Source: Varibaculum massiliense
GTDB taxonomy: Bacteria; Actinomycetota; Actinomycetes; Actinomycetales; Actinomycetaceae
Direction: 5' to 3'
Assembly: GCF_900106855.1 (NCBI RefSeq)
Contig: NZ_FNWI01000004.1
Span: 2,046,001-2,110,000, forward strand
Length of the DNA: 64,000 bases
Part shown: in pieces, positions 25,913 to 33,713 of the stretch
How the letters are laid out: every line of letters begins with the position of its first letter
Position numbering within the stretch: position 1 is the first letter of the stretch
Position numbers and translations under genes: made by a program
The notes under the pieces: generated by a model
Seen by the model: the letters and a program-made list of their open reading frames with translations, nothing else
Databases searched by the model: none
Told to the model about the DNA's origin: nothing

Positions 25913-27151
25913 ATGAGCTATGAGATAAAACCGTGGCGGGAGGGAACCCTCGCCGATAACCTTGCCAGTGCCGGGGTGAGTCGACGGGATTTCGTTAAAT
26001 ACTGTGCTGGACTAGCAGCCATTTTCGCGGTAGGCACGCCGGAGTTAGCACACGCCGCTCCGGCGCAAAAAGCCGCCGAAGAACTGGCCGACAAACTAGG
26101 GGCGATTACTAAACCCAATGTGGTCTGGTTGCAGCTGCAAGAATGTACTGGCTGCATGGAATCTACTTTGCGTAGCGGGGGAACCACAGTAGAAGAGGTG
26201 GTACTGAACCTGCTGTCGGTGAACTACAACGAGCTAGTAATGGCGGCAGCCGGCGAGGCCGCCGAAAAGGCGCTGGCTGATACTAACGCGAAGGAACATA
26301 TCCTGGTAGTAAACGGCTCTATTCCTACCAAAGATGGCGGTATTTACTGCACGATTGGGGGGAAGACCGCCGAACAAGTCTTGCGGGAATCTGCCGAAAA
26401 TGCTTCCATAATCTTGGCAGTGGGTGCCTGCGCAGTCTATGGTTCCGTGCAAGCTGCAAAACCCAACCCCACCGGTGCGGTCGGCGTAGATGAAATCATC
26501 AGAGACAAGCCGGTTATCAACGTATCGGGTTGTCCTCCAATCGGGGAGGTAATCACTGCCTCGTTAACCTATATCTTGACTCACGGGAAGACTCCCGAAG
26601 TTGATTCCGAGGGACGTCCCCTGTTTGCCTACGGTCAGCGGATTCATGACTCCTGTCCGCGCCGCCCGCACTTCGATGCGGGTCAGTTCGTACGTACTTT
26701 TGATGATGCTGGTGCTCGGGAAGGTTGGTGTCTATACGATGTGGGCTGTAAAGGGCCCTCGACTTTTAGCCCCTGCCCTATAGTCCAATGGAATATGAAA
26801 GCCGGTTGGCCGATTGGTGCTGGTCACCCCTGTATAGGTTGTACTGAGCGTGACTTCTTCGATCGGTTCAGCCCCTTCTACCAAGTGTTGCCTAGCGTTC
26901 CAGGATTCGGGGTGGAGGCTACCGCCGAGAAGGTAGGTCTTGGCTTTACCGGGGCAGTTGCCGCCGGCGTTGCCGTACACGCAGGGGTCACCGCCGCAAG
27001 AGCTGCTGCTGACCGGAAAGCGACCAAGAATTCTCCCATGGCTGCCTTCGGTGATGCCACCGATGTCGATACCGAACCACCCACCCCGGGGGAAACCACT
27101 ACTGCAGAAGTACCTGAGGCAAGCAACGACAAAGACAGTGAGGCTAAGTAA
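25913..27151 (+). CDS. hyaA: [NiFe]-hydrogenase small subunit, Tat-exported
   Basis: The small subunit carries the electron-relay iron-sulfur clusters. A twin-arginine signal (SRRDFVKYCAGLAAIFAVG, about residues 23-41) sends the folded heterodimer across the membrane. The proximal cluster motif is ECTGCMES, and further ligands appear in HDSCPRRPHF, VGCKGPSTFSPC and HPCIGC. The plain CTGC, instead of the CTCC of oxygen-tolerant Hyd-1 enzymes, suggests a standard oxygen-sensitive proximal cluster. A hydrophobic C-terminal segment could anchor it; an acidic tail follows. I chose ATG 25913 (GAGGAA upstream); 25877 would add 12 residues. The symbol marks the role, not proven orthology. Confidence 0.95.
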   Translation: MSYEIKPWREGTLADNLASAGVSRRDFVKYCAGLAAIFAVGTPELAHAAPAQKAAEELADKLGAITKPNVVWLQLQECTGCMESTLRSGGTTVEEVVLNLLSVNYNELVMAAAGEAAEKALADTNAKEHILVVNGSIPTKDGGIYCTIGGKTAEQVLRESAENASIILAVGACAVYGSVQAAKPNPTGAVGVDEIIRDKPVINVSGCPPIGEVITASLTYILTHGKTPEVDSEGRPLFAYGQRIHDSCPRRPHFDAGQFVRTFDDAGAREGWCLYDVGCKGPSTFSPCPIVQWNMKAGWPIGAGHPCIGCTERDFFDRFSPFYQVLPSVPGFGVEATAEKVGLGFTGAVAAGVAVHAGVTAARAAADRKATKNSPMAAFGDATDVDTEPPTPGETTTAEVPEASNDKDSEAK

Positions 27152-28893
27152 TGGCTGAAAAAGTAGTTATCGACCCGTTGACCCGGATTGAGGGTCACCT
27201 GCGCATTGAGATGGAAACTGCTGGCAACCAGATTAAGAAAGCCTGGAGCGTCAGTACCCAGTTCCGAGGAATCGAAACCATCGTGCAGAATCGCGATCCG
27301 CGAGATGTATGGGCCTTCGTGCAACGTATTTGTGGGGTTTGTACCTCGGTACATGCTATTGCCTCTATTACCGCAGTCGAGGACGCGATTGGTTCCAATC
27401 CCCCCGAAAACGCCCGTTTAATCCGTGGTCTAGTATTGGGGTCACAAGAAATCCAAGACCATGTGATCCACTTCTATCACCTACATGCTCTGGACTTCGT
27501 GAATGTTCCTAACGCAGCGAAAGCTGACCCTGCTAAGGCGGTAGAGTTTGCAAACTCCATCGGATCGAAGTGGCGGGGTAATAACCTGAAGCGCTTTACC
27601 GAGGTACGAGATACGGTTAAAAATATCTTGGATTCTGGGCAGCTCTCGGTGTTTACCGGCGGGTATTGGGATCACCCCGATTACCGTCTTCCTCCGGAAG
27701 CAGATTTGATGTGCGTGGCGCACTATTTGGATGCGCTGGAATTCCAACGTTCCATGATTCGGATTAACACGGTTTTCGGTGGCAAGAACCCGCACCCGAA
27801 CTTCCTGGTAGGCGGGATGGCCTGTTCTATAGATCCGACGTCTTCAGAATCCATCAACCAGGTGCAAATGGATCAAGTCAAGACCTGGGTTGAAGAGATC
27901 AACGAATTCGTCAACGATTGCTATTATCCGGATGTTTTGGCTTTGGCCGGGGTGTATAAAGACTACTTCGATATTGGCGCTACTCATCCCAATTATTTGG
28001 CGGTAGGACTGGCGGGGTCGATTTTTGCAGGCGACCCCAATAAGTCGCGGCTAAAATCTCCGCATACGGCTATTAAGCCGGGGGTAATACTCAACGGGGA
28101 TTTGAGTAAAGTACACCCCTTCGATCCGCACAAGATTGAAGAGTTTATCTCTTCTGCCTGGTATGAATACTCGGTAGGGGACAAGAAAGGTCTAACTCCT
28201 GACAAGGGGGAGACCACCGTAAAGTACACCGGGCCGCAGCCACCTTTCGAATGGCTGGGGGATAACGATAAATACACCTGGTCGAAGGCTCCCCGCTATG
28301 ACGGGAAACCAATGCAGGTGGGGCCGGTAGCCCGGATGATACTGGCTTATGCCCAGGGGTACGAGCCGGTTAAGAAACTAGTCGACGGGGCGATTGAAAC
28401 CTTGGGAATCACCCCCGATCAGATTAACTCTACGATGGGACGGACTTTTGCCCGGGCTGCAGAAGCCACGGTCTCTGCCGCCTTGCTGCGAGAGGACTAT
28501 AACGCGCTGGTGGATAACATTAAGCGGGGAGACATTGAGGTTTTCGATGCCAGCAAGTGGGATCCTGGTCATTGGCCGCAAGAATCGCAAGGATACGCGT
28601 TTGTAGAGGTCGCCCGGGGGGATCTTTCCCACTGGGTATCAATCAAGAACAAGAAAGTGGAGCGTTATCAAGCAGTAGTACCCACTACCTGGTTGGCAGG
28701 AGGACGTGACGCCAAAGGTGTTCCCGGTCCCTATGAGCAATCCCTGATGGGAACGGGGACCCATCCCTTGGTAGATCCCAAGGCTCCTCTAGAACCGATG
28801 CGTACTATCCACTCTTATGACCCCTGTATGTCCTGTGGGGTACACATTCTTGATCCCGATGGGAATCTCGTTGGTGAGGCGGTGACCTCATGA
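27151..28893 (+). CDS. hyaB: [NiFe]-hydrogenase large (catalytic) subunit
   Basis: This subunit holds the NiFe site that splits H2. The 580 residues begin VVIDPLTRIEGHLRIE. The four Ni ligands are intact: RICGVCTSVHA near the N-terminus and DPCMSCGVH near the end. Beyond the last His a 15-residue tail (ILDPDGNLVGEAVTS) is the peptide removed by the maturation protease after nickel insertion. Its ATG overlaps the small-subunit stop (TAATG), and the next gene overlaps its stop (ATGA), so the three are tightly coupled. It is a group 1 membrane-bound uptake type. Confidence 0.97.
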   Translation: MAEKVVIDPLTRIEGHLRIEMETAGNQIKKAWSVSTQFRGIETIVQNRDPRDVWAFVQRICGVCTSVHAIASITAVEDAIGSNPPENARLIRGLVLGSQEIQDHVIHFYHLHALDFVNVPNAAKADPAKAVEFANSIGSKWRGNNLKRFTEVRDTVKNILDSGQLSVFTGGYWDHPDYRLPPEADLMCVAHYLDALEFQRSMIRINTVFGGKNPHPNFLVGGMACSIDPTSSESINQVQMDQVKTWVEEINEFVNDCYYPDVLALAGVYKDYFDIGATHPNYLAVGLAGSIFAGDPNKSRLKSPHTAIKPGVILNGDLSKVHPFDPHKIEEFISSAWYEYSVGDKKGLTPDKGETTVKYTGPQPPFEWLGDNDKYTWSKAPRYDGKPMQVGPVARMILAYAQGYEPVKKLVDGAIETLGITPDQINSTMGRTFARAAEATVSAALLREDYNALVDNIKRGDIEVFDASKWDPGHWPQESQGYAFVEVARGDLSHWVSIKNKKVERYQAVVPTTWLAGGRDAKGVPGPYEQSLMGTGTHPLVDPKAPLEPMRTIHSYDPCMSCGVHILDPDGNLVGEAVTS

Positions 28894-30203
28894 GCGATAA
28901 ACCGGGAACCACGACTGTAGAAAAGCCGAAAAAATTATCTAAGAAAGATTTGGCGAAGGCGAATGCAGATCGGCAAATAGAGTTTTTTCCTAAAGACGCT
29001 TCAAAGACCAAAGGAATTGAGGTCGGTGGCGGTTTTAGCTGTTCTGATATCTCCCTGCGCCGTCTGCTAGTAATGGCGGCAGTTTCCCCAAAGGGAAGCA
29101 CCGATCCGGTAGATGTAGCGCTCAAAGAGTCGCTGCGCTACCGCTTCCGTCATGGTGCCCCTAACGTGGATATTCCCGCCGAGAACTTTGATCCGCCTGT
29201 GGATCGGCGCTATTCGTTGGCACGTATCAATGATATGAAGCGCACCAAGTCTGGCAAGTCGCGTAACACTATCATTGCTCGCGGCGATCTTGAGTCGGTG
29301 ATGAATGTCGCCAAACCCGAGCGGGCGCTGCGTACCCTATTAAGGAAGAACGCCCAGATGGCAGGTTCGCGCGGTTACCGCTGCTTAGGGGTCGCCACCG
29401 CCACTGTAGACGAAAACGGCGAAATTAGCCCCTTCTCTATGGAGGGTTTTGTTAATGTGCGCCCAGTGGGTACCGGTCTACAAGGCGGAGAGCTCACTCC
29501 CACCAGCGAAGACTGGGTTAGGCTCAGCGTATGGTCAGGCAGCTTGCGTTTCCTGCATTGGTTTAATGTTCTCCTGATTGTTACCCTCTCAGTAACTGGG
29601 TACTACATTATGGATCCGTTCTTTGGAGATACTTTCTTCCGGGGCATTGATCCGGGATTCCTCATGGGAATTATGCGTTTCATTCACTTCACAGCCGCAT
29701 TCGCTTGGCTGGCGGTGGGGGCTGCCCGCGTGATTATTGCGTTCATCTCTAAGGATCGCTATATGCGTTGGGAAACCTTCTGGCCGTTTAAGAAAAAGCA
29801 GGATTGGATAAATTTCAAGGAAACAGTAGGATTCTATCTTTTCTTAAGGAAAGAAAGCCCGCTTTATGTAGCGCATAATCCTTTGCAACAGATGGCTTAC
29901 ACCTCCATCTATGTTTTAGGGGGTTTCCAGATGTTGATAGGGCTGGCTCTATACGCGCTGCCCTACAAGAACACCAGTCTCTTCTGGCAGATTTTGGCGG
30001 CTCCCAACGATTGGTTGGGGATTCCCATGATGCGCTTCATTCACGCCATGATTATGTTCATGTTCTGGGGTTTCGTTATCGGGCATATCTATTTGGCCTT
30101 CCGAGCGGATTCCTTGGAACGGCATGGTGGGATTTCTTCCATGATTTCTGGAGGGGTTTGGATGCGCCGTACTTCCAAACCCTACGATGCCCCAGAACTT
30201 TAA
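28890..30203 (+). CDS. P-type ATPase N-domain-like / hydrogenase cytochrome b fusion
   Basis: Residues 210-415 are a HyaC-like di-heme cytochrome b: four membrane helices with His223, His266, His385 and His399 as likely haem ligands. It would pass electrons from the hydrogenase to quinone. Residues 55-190 do not belong to that family. They follow the nucleotide-binding domain of P-type ATPases in order: LLVMAA, DPVDVAL (like the TETAL or DAIDAAI region), NFDPPVDRR (like the F-[SN]-x-x-x-KR ATP-site strand), IIARGDLESVM (KGAPE region, with Lys replaced by Arg131), and GYRCLGVAT (like LRCLALAT, whose Arg contacts ATP). The phosphorylated DKTGT and the A domain are absent. ATP sensing is an inference. 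Confidence 0.82.
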   Translation: MSDKPGTTTVEKPKKLSKKDLAKANADRQIEFFPKDASKTKGIEVGGGFSCSDISLRRLLVMAAVSPKGSTDPVDVALKESLRYRFRHGAPNVDIPAENFDPPVDRRYSLARINDMKRTKSGKSRNTIIARGDLESVMNVAKPERALRTLLRKNAQMAGSRGYRCLGVATATVDENGEISPFSMEGFVNVRPVGTGLQGGELTPTSEDWVRLSVWSGSLRFLHWFNVLLIVTLSVTGYYIMDPFFGDTFFRGIDPGFLMGIMRFIHFTAAFAWLAVGAARVIIAFISKDRYMRWETFWPFKKKQDWINFKETVGFYLFLRKESPLYVAHNPLQQMAYTSIYVLGGFQMLIGLALYALPYKNTSLFWQILAAPNDWLGIPMMRFIHAMIMFMFWGFVIGHIYLAFRADSLERHGGISSMISGGVWMRRTSKPYDAPEL

Positions 30204-30217
30204 ACTGAAAGGATGCG

Positions 30218-30895
30218 ATGAGTTCAGGCAAAAGTTTGCCCGCAGCTGAAGGTGCTCCAGAGAATACTGCGGATGGCGCCACTGCTTCAATCGCTCCAGA
30301 TAGACATCGGGCATTACCTGACCTTTCTGCCGTAGATGGCACCGGCTGGGCAGGCAGCCGTTTCACGGTTCTGGCAGTCGGTAATCCGATTATGGGTGAC
30401 GATGCTATTGGTCTAGAGATTCTGGCTCGCTTACAAGCCATGCTTCCCCTGCGTCCCGCCTGGCAAACCGCCGTAGCTAGGGGGGAACTAGCACTGCTGG
30501 AAGGCGGCACCAACGGTATGGAATTGGTGCCGGTAGTCCAAGAGGCCGAGCGACTGTTAATCCTGGATTCGGTAGCTCCCGGCAATGGGCGGGAACCCGG
30601 TCAAGCCTTGCGCATGAGCGGGGATCATGTGCCGCGGCTGCTTTCGATGAAGATGTCCCCCCACCAAGTGGGGTTGCTGGATGTTTTAAGCTCTGCTCGC
30701 CTAACCGGAAAAGAACCTGCTCTTTTGGAAGTTGTGGGGGTGGTCAGCGAAAAAGTAGATTTAAATTTGGGGCTGACCCCCACAGCCGCCGCGGGAATAG
30801 AACCGGCTGCCGCGTTGGCAGCGGAAGTTCTAGATTCGTGGGTTAATCCTTATCCCACTCCACCCAGGAGATCTCGACCTCCCGCCCGTGAGTGA
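30218..30895 (+). CDS. hyaD: hydrogenase maturation protease (HyaD/HybD type)
   Basis: This endopeptidase removes the C-terminal tail of the large subunit once nickel is in place. The core begins FTVLAVGNPIMGDDAIGLEIL (about residues 48-68). The nickel-probing residues are present: Asp in GDDAIG, Asp in LILDSVAPG and His in SPHQVGL. An N-terminal extension of about 45 residues is low-complexity and unusual for the family. AAAGGA precedes the ATG. The last 53 nt overlap the opposite-strand hypA-like gene. Confidence 0.93.
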   Translation: MSSGKSLPAAEGAPENTADGATASIAPDRHRALPDLSAVDGTGWAGSRFTVLAVGNPIMGDDAIGLEILARLQAMLPLRPAWQTAVARGELALLEGGTNGMELVPVVQEAERLLILDSVAPGNGREPGQALRMSGDHVPRLLSMKMSPHQVGLLDVLSSARLTGKEPALLEVVGVVSEKVDLNLGLTPTAAAGIEPAAALAAEVLDSWVNPYPTPPRRSRPPARE

Positions 30896-31199
30896 GATTC
30901 CCGGTGGGCATCCCGCATATTGGGCACAGCAGCGCAAAGAACTCATCGATTTCTACGTCTTGAGCGCAACCGGGGCAATAGACGCTCGCGGGAACGGTAT
31001 TGACTTCGAGTTCGGCAGAGGCACATATGGTACCTTCCCGGGCGATCGGCCAAGAACCGTAGAGAGCCTCCGGGACAGCTCCCGACATCGTCCCCACATT
31101 TAGCGCCACTTTTTCAACTCGGGTAACCTGATAGTTAGCGTCAGCGGCTGCTTTTTCCACCGCTTCCACTACCGAAGTTAATAACCCGAGTTCATGCAT
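30843..31199 (-). CDS. hypA: HypA/HybF-like nickel chaperone (copy 2)
   Basis: This is a second 118-residue HypA. It starts MHELGLLTSVVEAVEKA with the His2/Glu3 nickel site, and has the zinc site YCPGC...CPICG at about residues 74-95. It is divergent from the HupK-like gene at 31223 (23 nt apart) and overlaps the protease gene tail to tail by 53 nt. A second HypA may serve the HupK-like protein, or another nickel enzyme such as urease; no urease genes are in the window. Confidence 0.92.
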   Translation of the reverse strand: MHELGLLTSVVEAVEKAAADANYQVTRVEKVALNVGTMSGAVPEALYGSWPIAREGTICASAELEVNTVPASVYCPGCAQDVEIDEFFALLCPICGMPTGNLTHGREVEISWVEWDKD

Positions 31200-31222
31200 A
31201 CATTCATTTTCCCAGGAGAGCC

Positions 31223-32482
31223 ATGAAAATCAACCTAGATGAAATCATCGATCCTATGGAAGGGCGGGTAGTGGTAACCCGTGACTCTGCTGGACAGCAA
31301 CAAGCTCGCTTTGACCTGCAAGGACTTCCACGAGTTGACGGGATGCTAGTAGGGAAAACGGCTCTAGAAGCCTTAAAGATGACCGAACATCTATGCGGGA
31401 TTTGCCCTGTAGCGCATCACCTGGCGGGAAACCGCGCCCTAGACGTCCTGAGTAGGAGCGCTCCGCTATCCCCAGCGGCTGAGCTAACCCGCCGGTTATT
31501 ACATTACGGATCCTTGGTAGAAACCCATTCCCTACGATTCTTGCTGCAAGAACGCGACAGCGGGGTGGTTTTAAAGAAAATCTCCAAGAAAATGCTGGTG
31601 GCAGCAGGATCTCCCGGACATTTTCCTACAACTGCTGTTCCGGGTGGAGTGAGTAGCTGGCCGGAAGTAGAGAACTTAAAAATCTTGCAGGAAGAGCTGC
31701 CCGCAGTCCTGCAGGTGGCGCAAAAACTTTGTGAACTAGGGTTTAACGCCCAACCGCACGCTAGCGGGTTCGGGGAATTTACCGGGGCAGAGTTAGCGCT
31801 AATTGATGAGGACGGGAATCCAGATGTTTTCGGTACGCGGGTAAGAGTGGCGCGCCAGGGAAAAACGGTAAACGAGTTTGAATTCTCCCGCTGGGACCAG
31901 CAGGTTGCGGAAGAAAATTCGGGTGCGGCGGCTCCCCACCCTTACCTACGCGGAGGTAATCCTCGCGATGGTCGTTATCGGGTGGGACCGGTGGCGCAAC
32001 TTTCGGTGGGAACTTTGCCCAGTGAATTGGCGGCAGCAGCGCAAGCACGCTGGTTAGCGGGTAGTCGGGATGCGGCTAATGCCCGCGCGATTATTACTTT
32101 GCACGTCCTGGAAAAAACGGTTGCGGTGGTAGAGCAGTTATTAGCTCTGCTTGAAGCCGGCAGGCTTGAGCCTTGTCCGCAAGAAGAGCAGATAGGTTTT
32201 CAACCCGGAACTGCCACCGGGCTGGTAGATGGTCCGCGAGGGATTCTCGCTCACACTTATGCTACTGATGCTCAGGGAGTAATCAGCGCTGCCACAATTC
32301 TTACCCCCACTGCCCAAAATGAGCCTTGGCTGGCGGATCTGCTAACTCAGGCAATCAGCCTTCAGGATGCGGGTAGGGCAGATGCCCTGGAACAATCGAT
32401 TCGGGAGGCTGACCCCTGTCTGCCAATCAGTTCTGCCCCGGCGGGTCAAATGGGGCTAAAAGTTGATAACCTCGAAAAGTAG
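31223..32482 (+). CDS. hydrogenase large-subunit-like assembly scaffold (HupK-like)
   Basis: This 419-residue protein resembles [NiFe] large subunits. It starts IIDPMEGRVVV and has LCGICPVAHH at residues 57-66, matching the first Ni ligand pair (Cys58, Cys61). At the C-terminus ADPCLPISSAPAG (from residue 396) stands where DPCxxCxxH is expected: Cys399 is kept, but the second Cys is Ile402 and the His is Ala405. A catalytic NiFe site is therefore not possible in the usual form. HupK of rhizobia shows the same loss and is thought to act as a scaffold for ligand assembly. Location between hypA2 and hypC2 supports such a role. Confidence 0.75.
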   Translation: MKINLDEIIDPMEGRVVVTRDSAGQQQARFDLQGLPRVDGMLVGKTALEALKMTEHLCGICPVAHHLAGNRALDVLSRSAPLSPAAELTRRLLHYGSLVETHSLRFLLQERDSGVVLKKISKKMLVAAGSPGHFPTTAVPGGVSSWPEVENLKILQEELPAVLQVAQKLCELGFNAQPHASGFGEFTGAELALIDEDGNPDVFGTRVRVARQGKTVNEFEFSRWDQQVAEENSGAAAPHPYLRGGNPRDGRYRVGPVAQLSVGTLPSELAAAAQARWLAGSRDAANARAIITLHVLEKTVAVVEQLLALLEAGRLEPCPQEEQIGFQPGTATGLVDGPRGILAHTYATDAQGVISAATILTPTAQNEPWLADLLTQAISLQDAGRADALEQSIREADPCLPISSAPAGQMGLKVDNLEK

Positions 32483-32540
32483 CGGGGGATATCCTGGGAT
32501 TAGCGGATTCCAGCGTTTGCCGCAAGAAAGGACGTAAACC

Positions 32541-32768
32541 ATGTGCGTGGGAGTACCTTGTAAGATTCTGTCGATTGAGTCGGGGGTAATGCCCATGGGG
32601 CGTATTGATGTGGCTGGGCAGGTACAAGATGCCTGCATGGCATATCTTCCCGAGGCACGCGTGGGTGACTACGTTCTGATTCAAAATGGTTTCGCCATGA
32701 ACCTTTTAACCGCTGAAGAAGCTAAGGAATCATTAGATACTTGGCGGGATTTAGGGATGATTTCCTAA
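32541..32768 (+). CDS. hypC: HypC/HupF-family chaperone (copy 2)
   Basis: The 75-residue protein begins MCVGVPCKILSIE, with the iron-binding Cys2. It keeps the conserved VGDYVLIQNGFAMNLLTAEEA. It follows the HupK-like gene by 58 nt, and AAGAAAGGA lies upstream of the ATG. In bacteria with HupK, a second HypC-type protein (HupF) stabilises the large subunit during maturation. A similar pairing is likely here. Confidence 0.92.
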   Translation: MCVGVPCKILSIESGVMPMGRIDVAGQVQDACMAYLPEARVGDYVLIQNGFAMNLLTAEEAKESLDTWRDLGMIS

Positions 32769-32831
32769 CTGCAGCCAGAGAAATAATCCAAAGTGGTGGC
32801 ATTGCTTTCAAAATGATATTAAATTGAATGA

Positions 32832-32852
32832 TTGAATACGCAAAATATTCAA
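32832..32852 (+). promoter_or_regulatory. inverted repeat upstream of small membrane gene pair
   Basis: TTGAATA (32832-32838) and TATTCAA (32846-32852) form a 7-bp inverted repeat with 7-bp spacing, just before AAAGGAG and ATG 32863. It could be an operator. The surrounding 32769-32862 is AT-rich and likely contains a promoter. Confidence 0.35.
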
Positions 32853-32862
32853 AGGAGTTATT

Positions 32863-33252
32863 ATGGCGTGTTTTATTGTTCCTACTGTGGAAGCAGTTGC
32901 CGTAACGGCAGCCAAGAAGCAAATTGCGAGGAAAGCCAAGAGCGGAGCCTCGCCCGAGAGTACCCAGCGTTCACTGAATCTGGTTCGCAAGCTGACTTGG
33001 CTAACCAACCTGCTATGGGGTGGAGCTTTGTTGCTGGCTTTTGAGCACCTGTGGCACGGAGAAGTGGTTCCTTATTTCCCGTTCCTAACTGCTTTGACTG
33101 AGCGTTCCACCACCCAGCAAATGCTATTTGAGATGGGGACTGTGGGTGTCGGAATGGCAGTGTTAGTGACTGTGGTTTGGGGTGTAGGAGTAGCCCTGAT
33201 TCGCGCTAACGAACGGCGCACCAACCCAGCCCCAGAAAAGATCGAGGCCTAA
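32863..33252 (+). CDS. small membrane protein of unknown function
   Basis: The 129-residue protein starts MACFIVPTVEAVAVTAA, a conspicuous amphipathic or hydrophobic N-terminus. It then has a basic stretch and two clear membrane segments (LTWLTNLLWGGALLLAFEHL and VGVGMAVLVTVVWGVGVALI). I have seen similar MACFIVP-type starts in small membrane proteins of other anaerobes but cannot assign a role. AAAGGAG precedes the ATG. It is followed 10 nt later by a second small membrane gene; the pair closes the hydrogenase region, so a link to redox or nickel metabolism is possible. Confidence 0.7.
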   Translation: MACFIVPTVEAVAVTAAKKQIARKAKSGASPESTQRSLNLVRKLTWLTNLLWGGALLLAFEHLWHGEVVPYFPFLTALTERSTTQQMLFEMGTVGVGMAVLVTVVWGVGVALIRANERRTNPAPEKIEA

Positions 33253-33262
33253 AGGATTAGCG

Positions 33263-33619
33263 ATGACCCTAGTAATTACGCTTTTTGCAGCAATTTGTTC
33301 CACCGCCTGGTGGTATTCCCATGCTCCCCAGTCAAAGATGCGGGTAGACCTGCTTTGCTGGATGTATTGGGGTGCCGCCCTGATGTGGACAGTTGATCTA
33401 GCCGCTGAATATATCGAAGAGGGCGCGGATGTTTTCGTGCCTCCAGTACAAGATATGCTCAACGACACCTATCTTGGTCTGTTCGTGGTGGCACTGGCCG
33501 GCGTCGTCTGGATTGGTTACCTAATCGTCAAGGATCCCCGGGGAGTACGCAACGCCCAGCTTGCCCAACGTGGCAGTGAGGCCAGCCTCGATGCGAAAGA
33601 GTTAGTGGCTTCTCGCTAA
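33263..33619 (+). CDS. small membrane protein, partner of the preceding gene
   Basis: The 118-residue protein has an N-terminal membrane segment (LVITLFAAICSTAWWY), then LCWMYWGAALMWTVDLAAEYIEEG, and a third segment (LGLFVVALAGVVWIGYLIV). Acidic residues lie between the helices. No domain is recognised. It is almost certainly co-transcribed with the 129-residue gene upstream, since only 10 nt separate them, and a strong hairpin terminator follows at 33678-33713. Confidence 0.7.
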   Translation: MTLVITLFAAICSTAWWYSHAPQSKMRVDLLCWMYWGAALMWTVDLAAEYIEEGADVFVPPVQDMLNDTYLGLFVVALAGVVWIGYLIVKDPRGVRNAQLAQRGSEASLDAKELVASR

Positions 33620-33677
33620 CTACCTAAGTAGTTTCTCCACCAGGGGAAACTTGCTGAATAGATAAAACTAAATACTT

Positions 33678-33713
33678 GCGCGGGCAGATACTGATAAAGG
33701 TATCTGCCCGCGC
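33678..33713 (+). terminator. perfect 14-bp hairpin terminator
   Basis: GCGCGGGCAGATAC (33678-33691) pairs perfectly with GTATCTGCCCGCGC (33700-33713) over an 8-nt loop, followed by TTT. It lies 59 nt after the membrane gene pair. The T-run is short, so it may rely partly on Rho or act in both directions. Confidence 0.75.
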
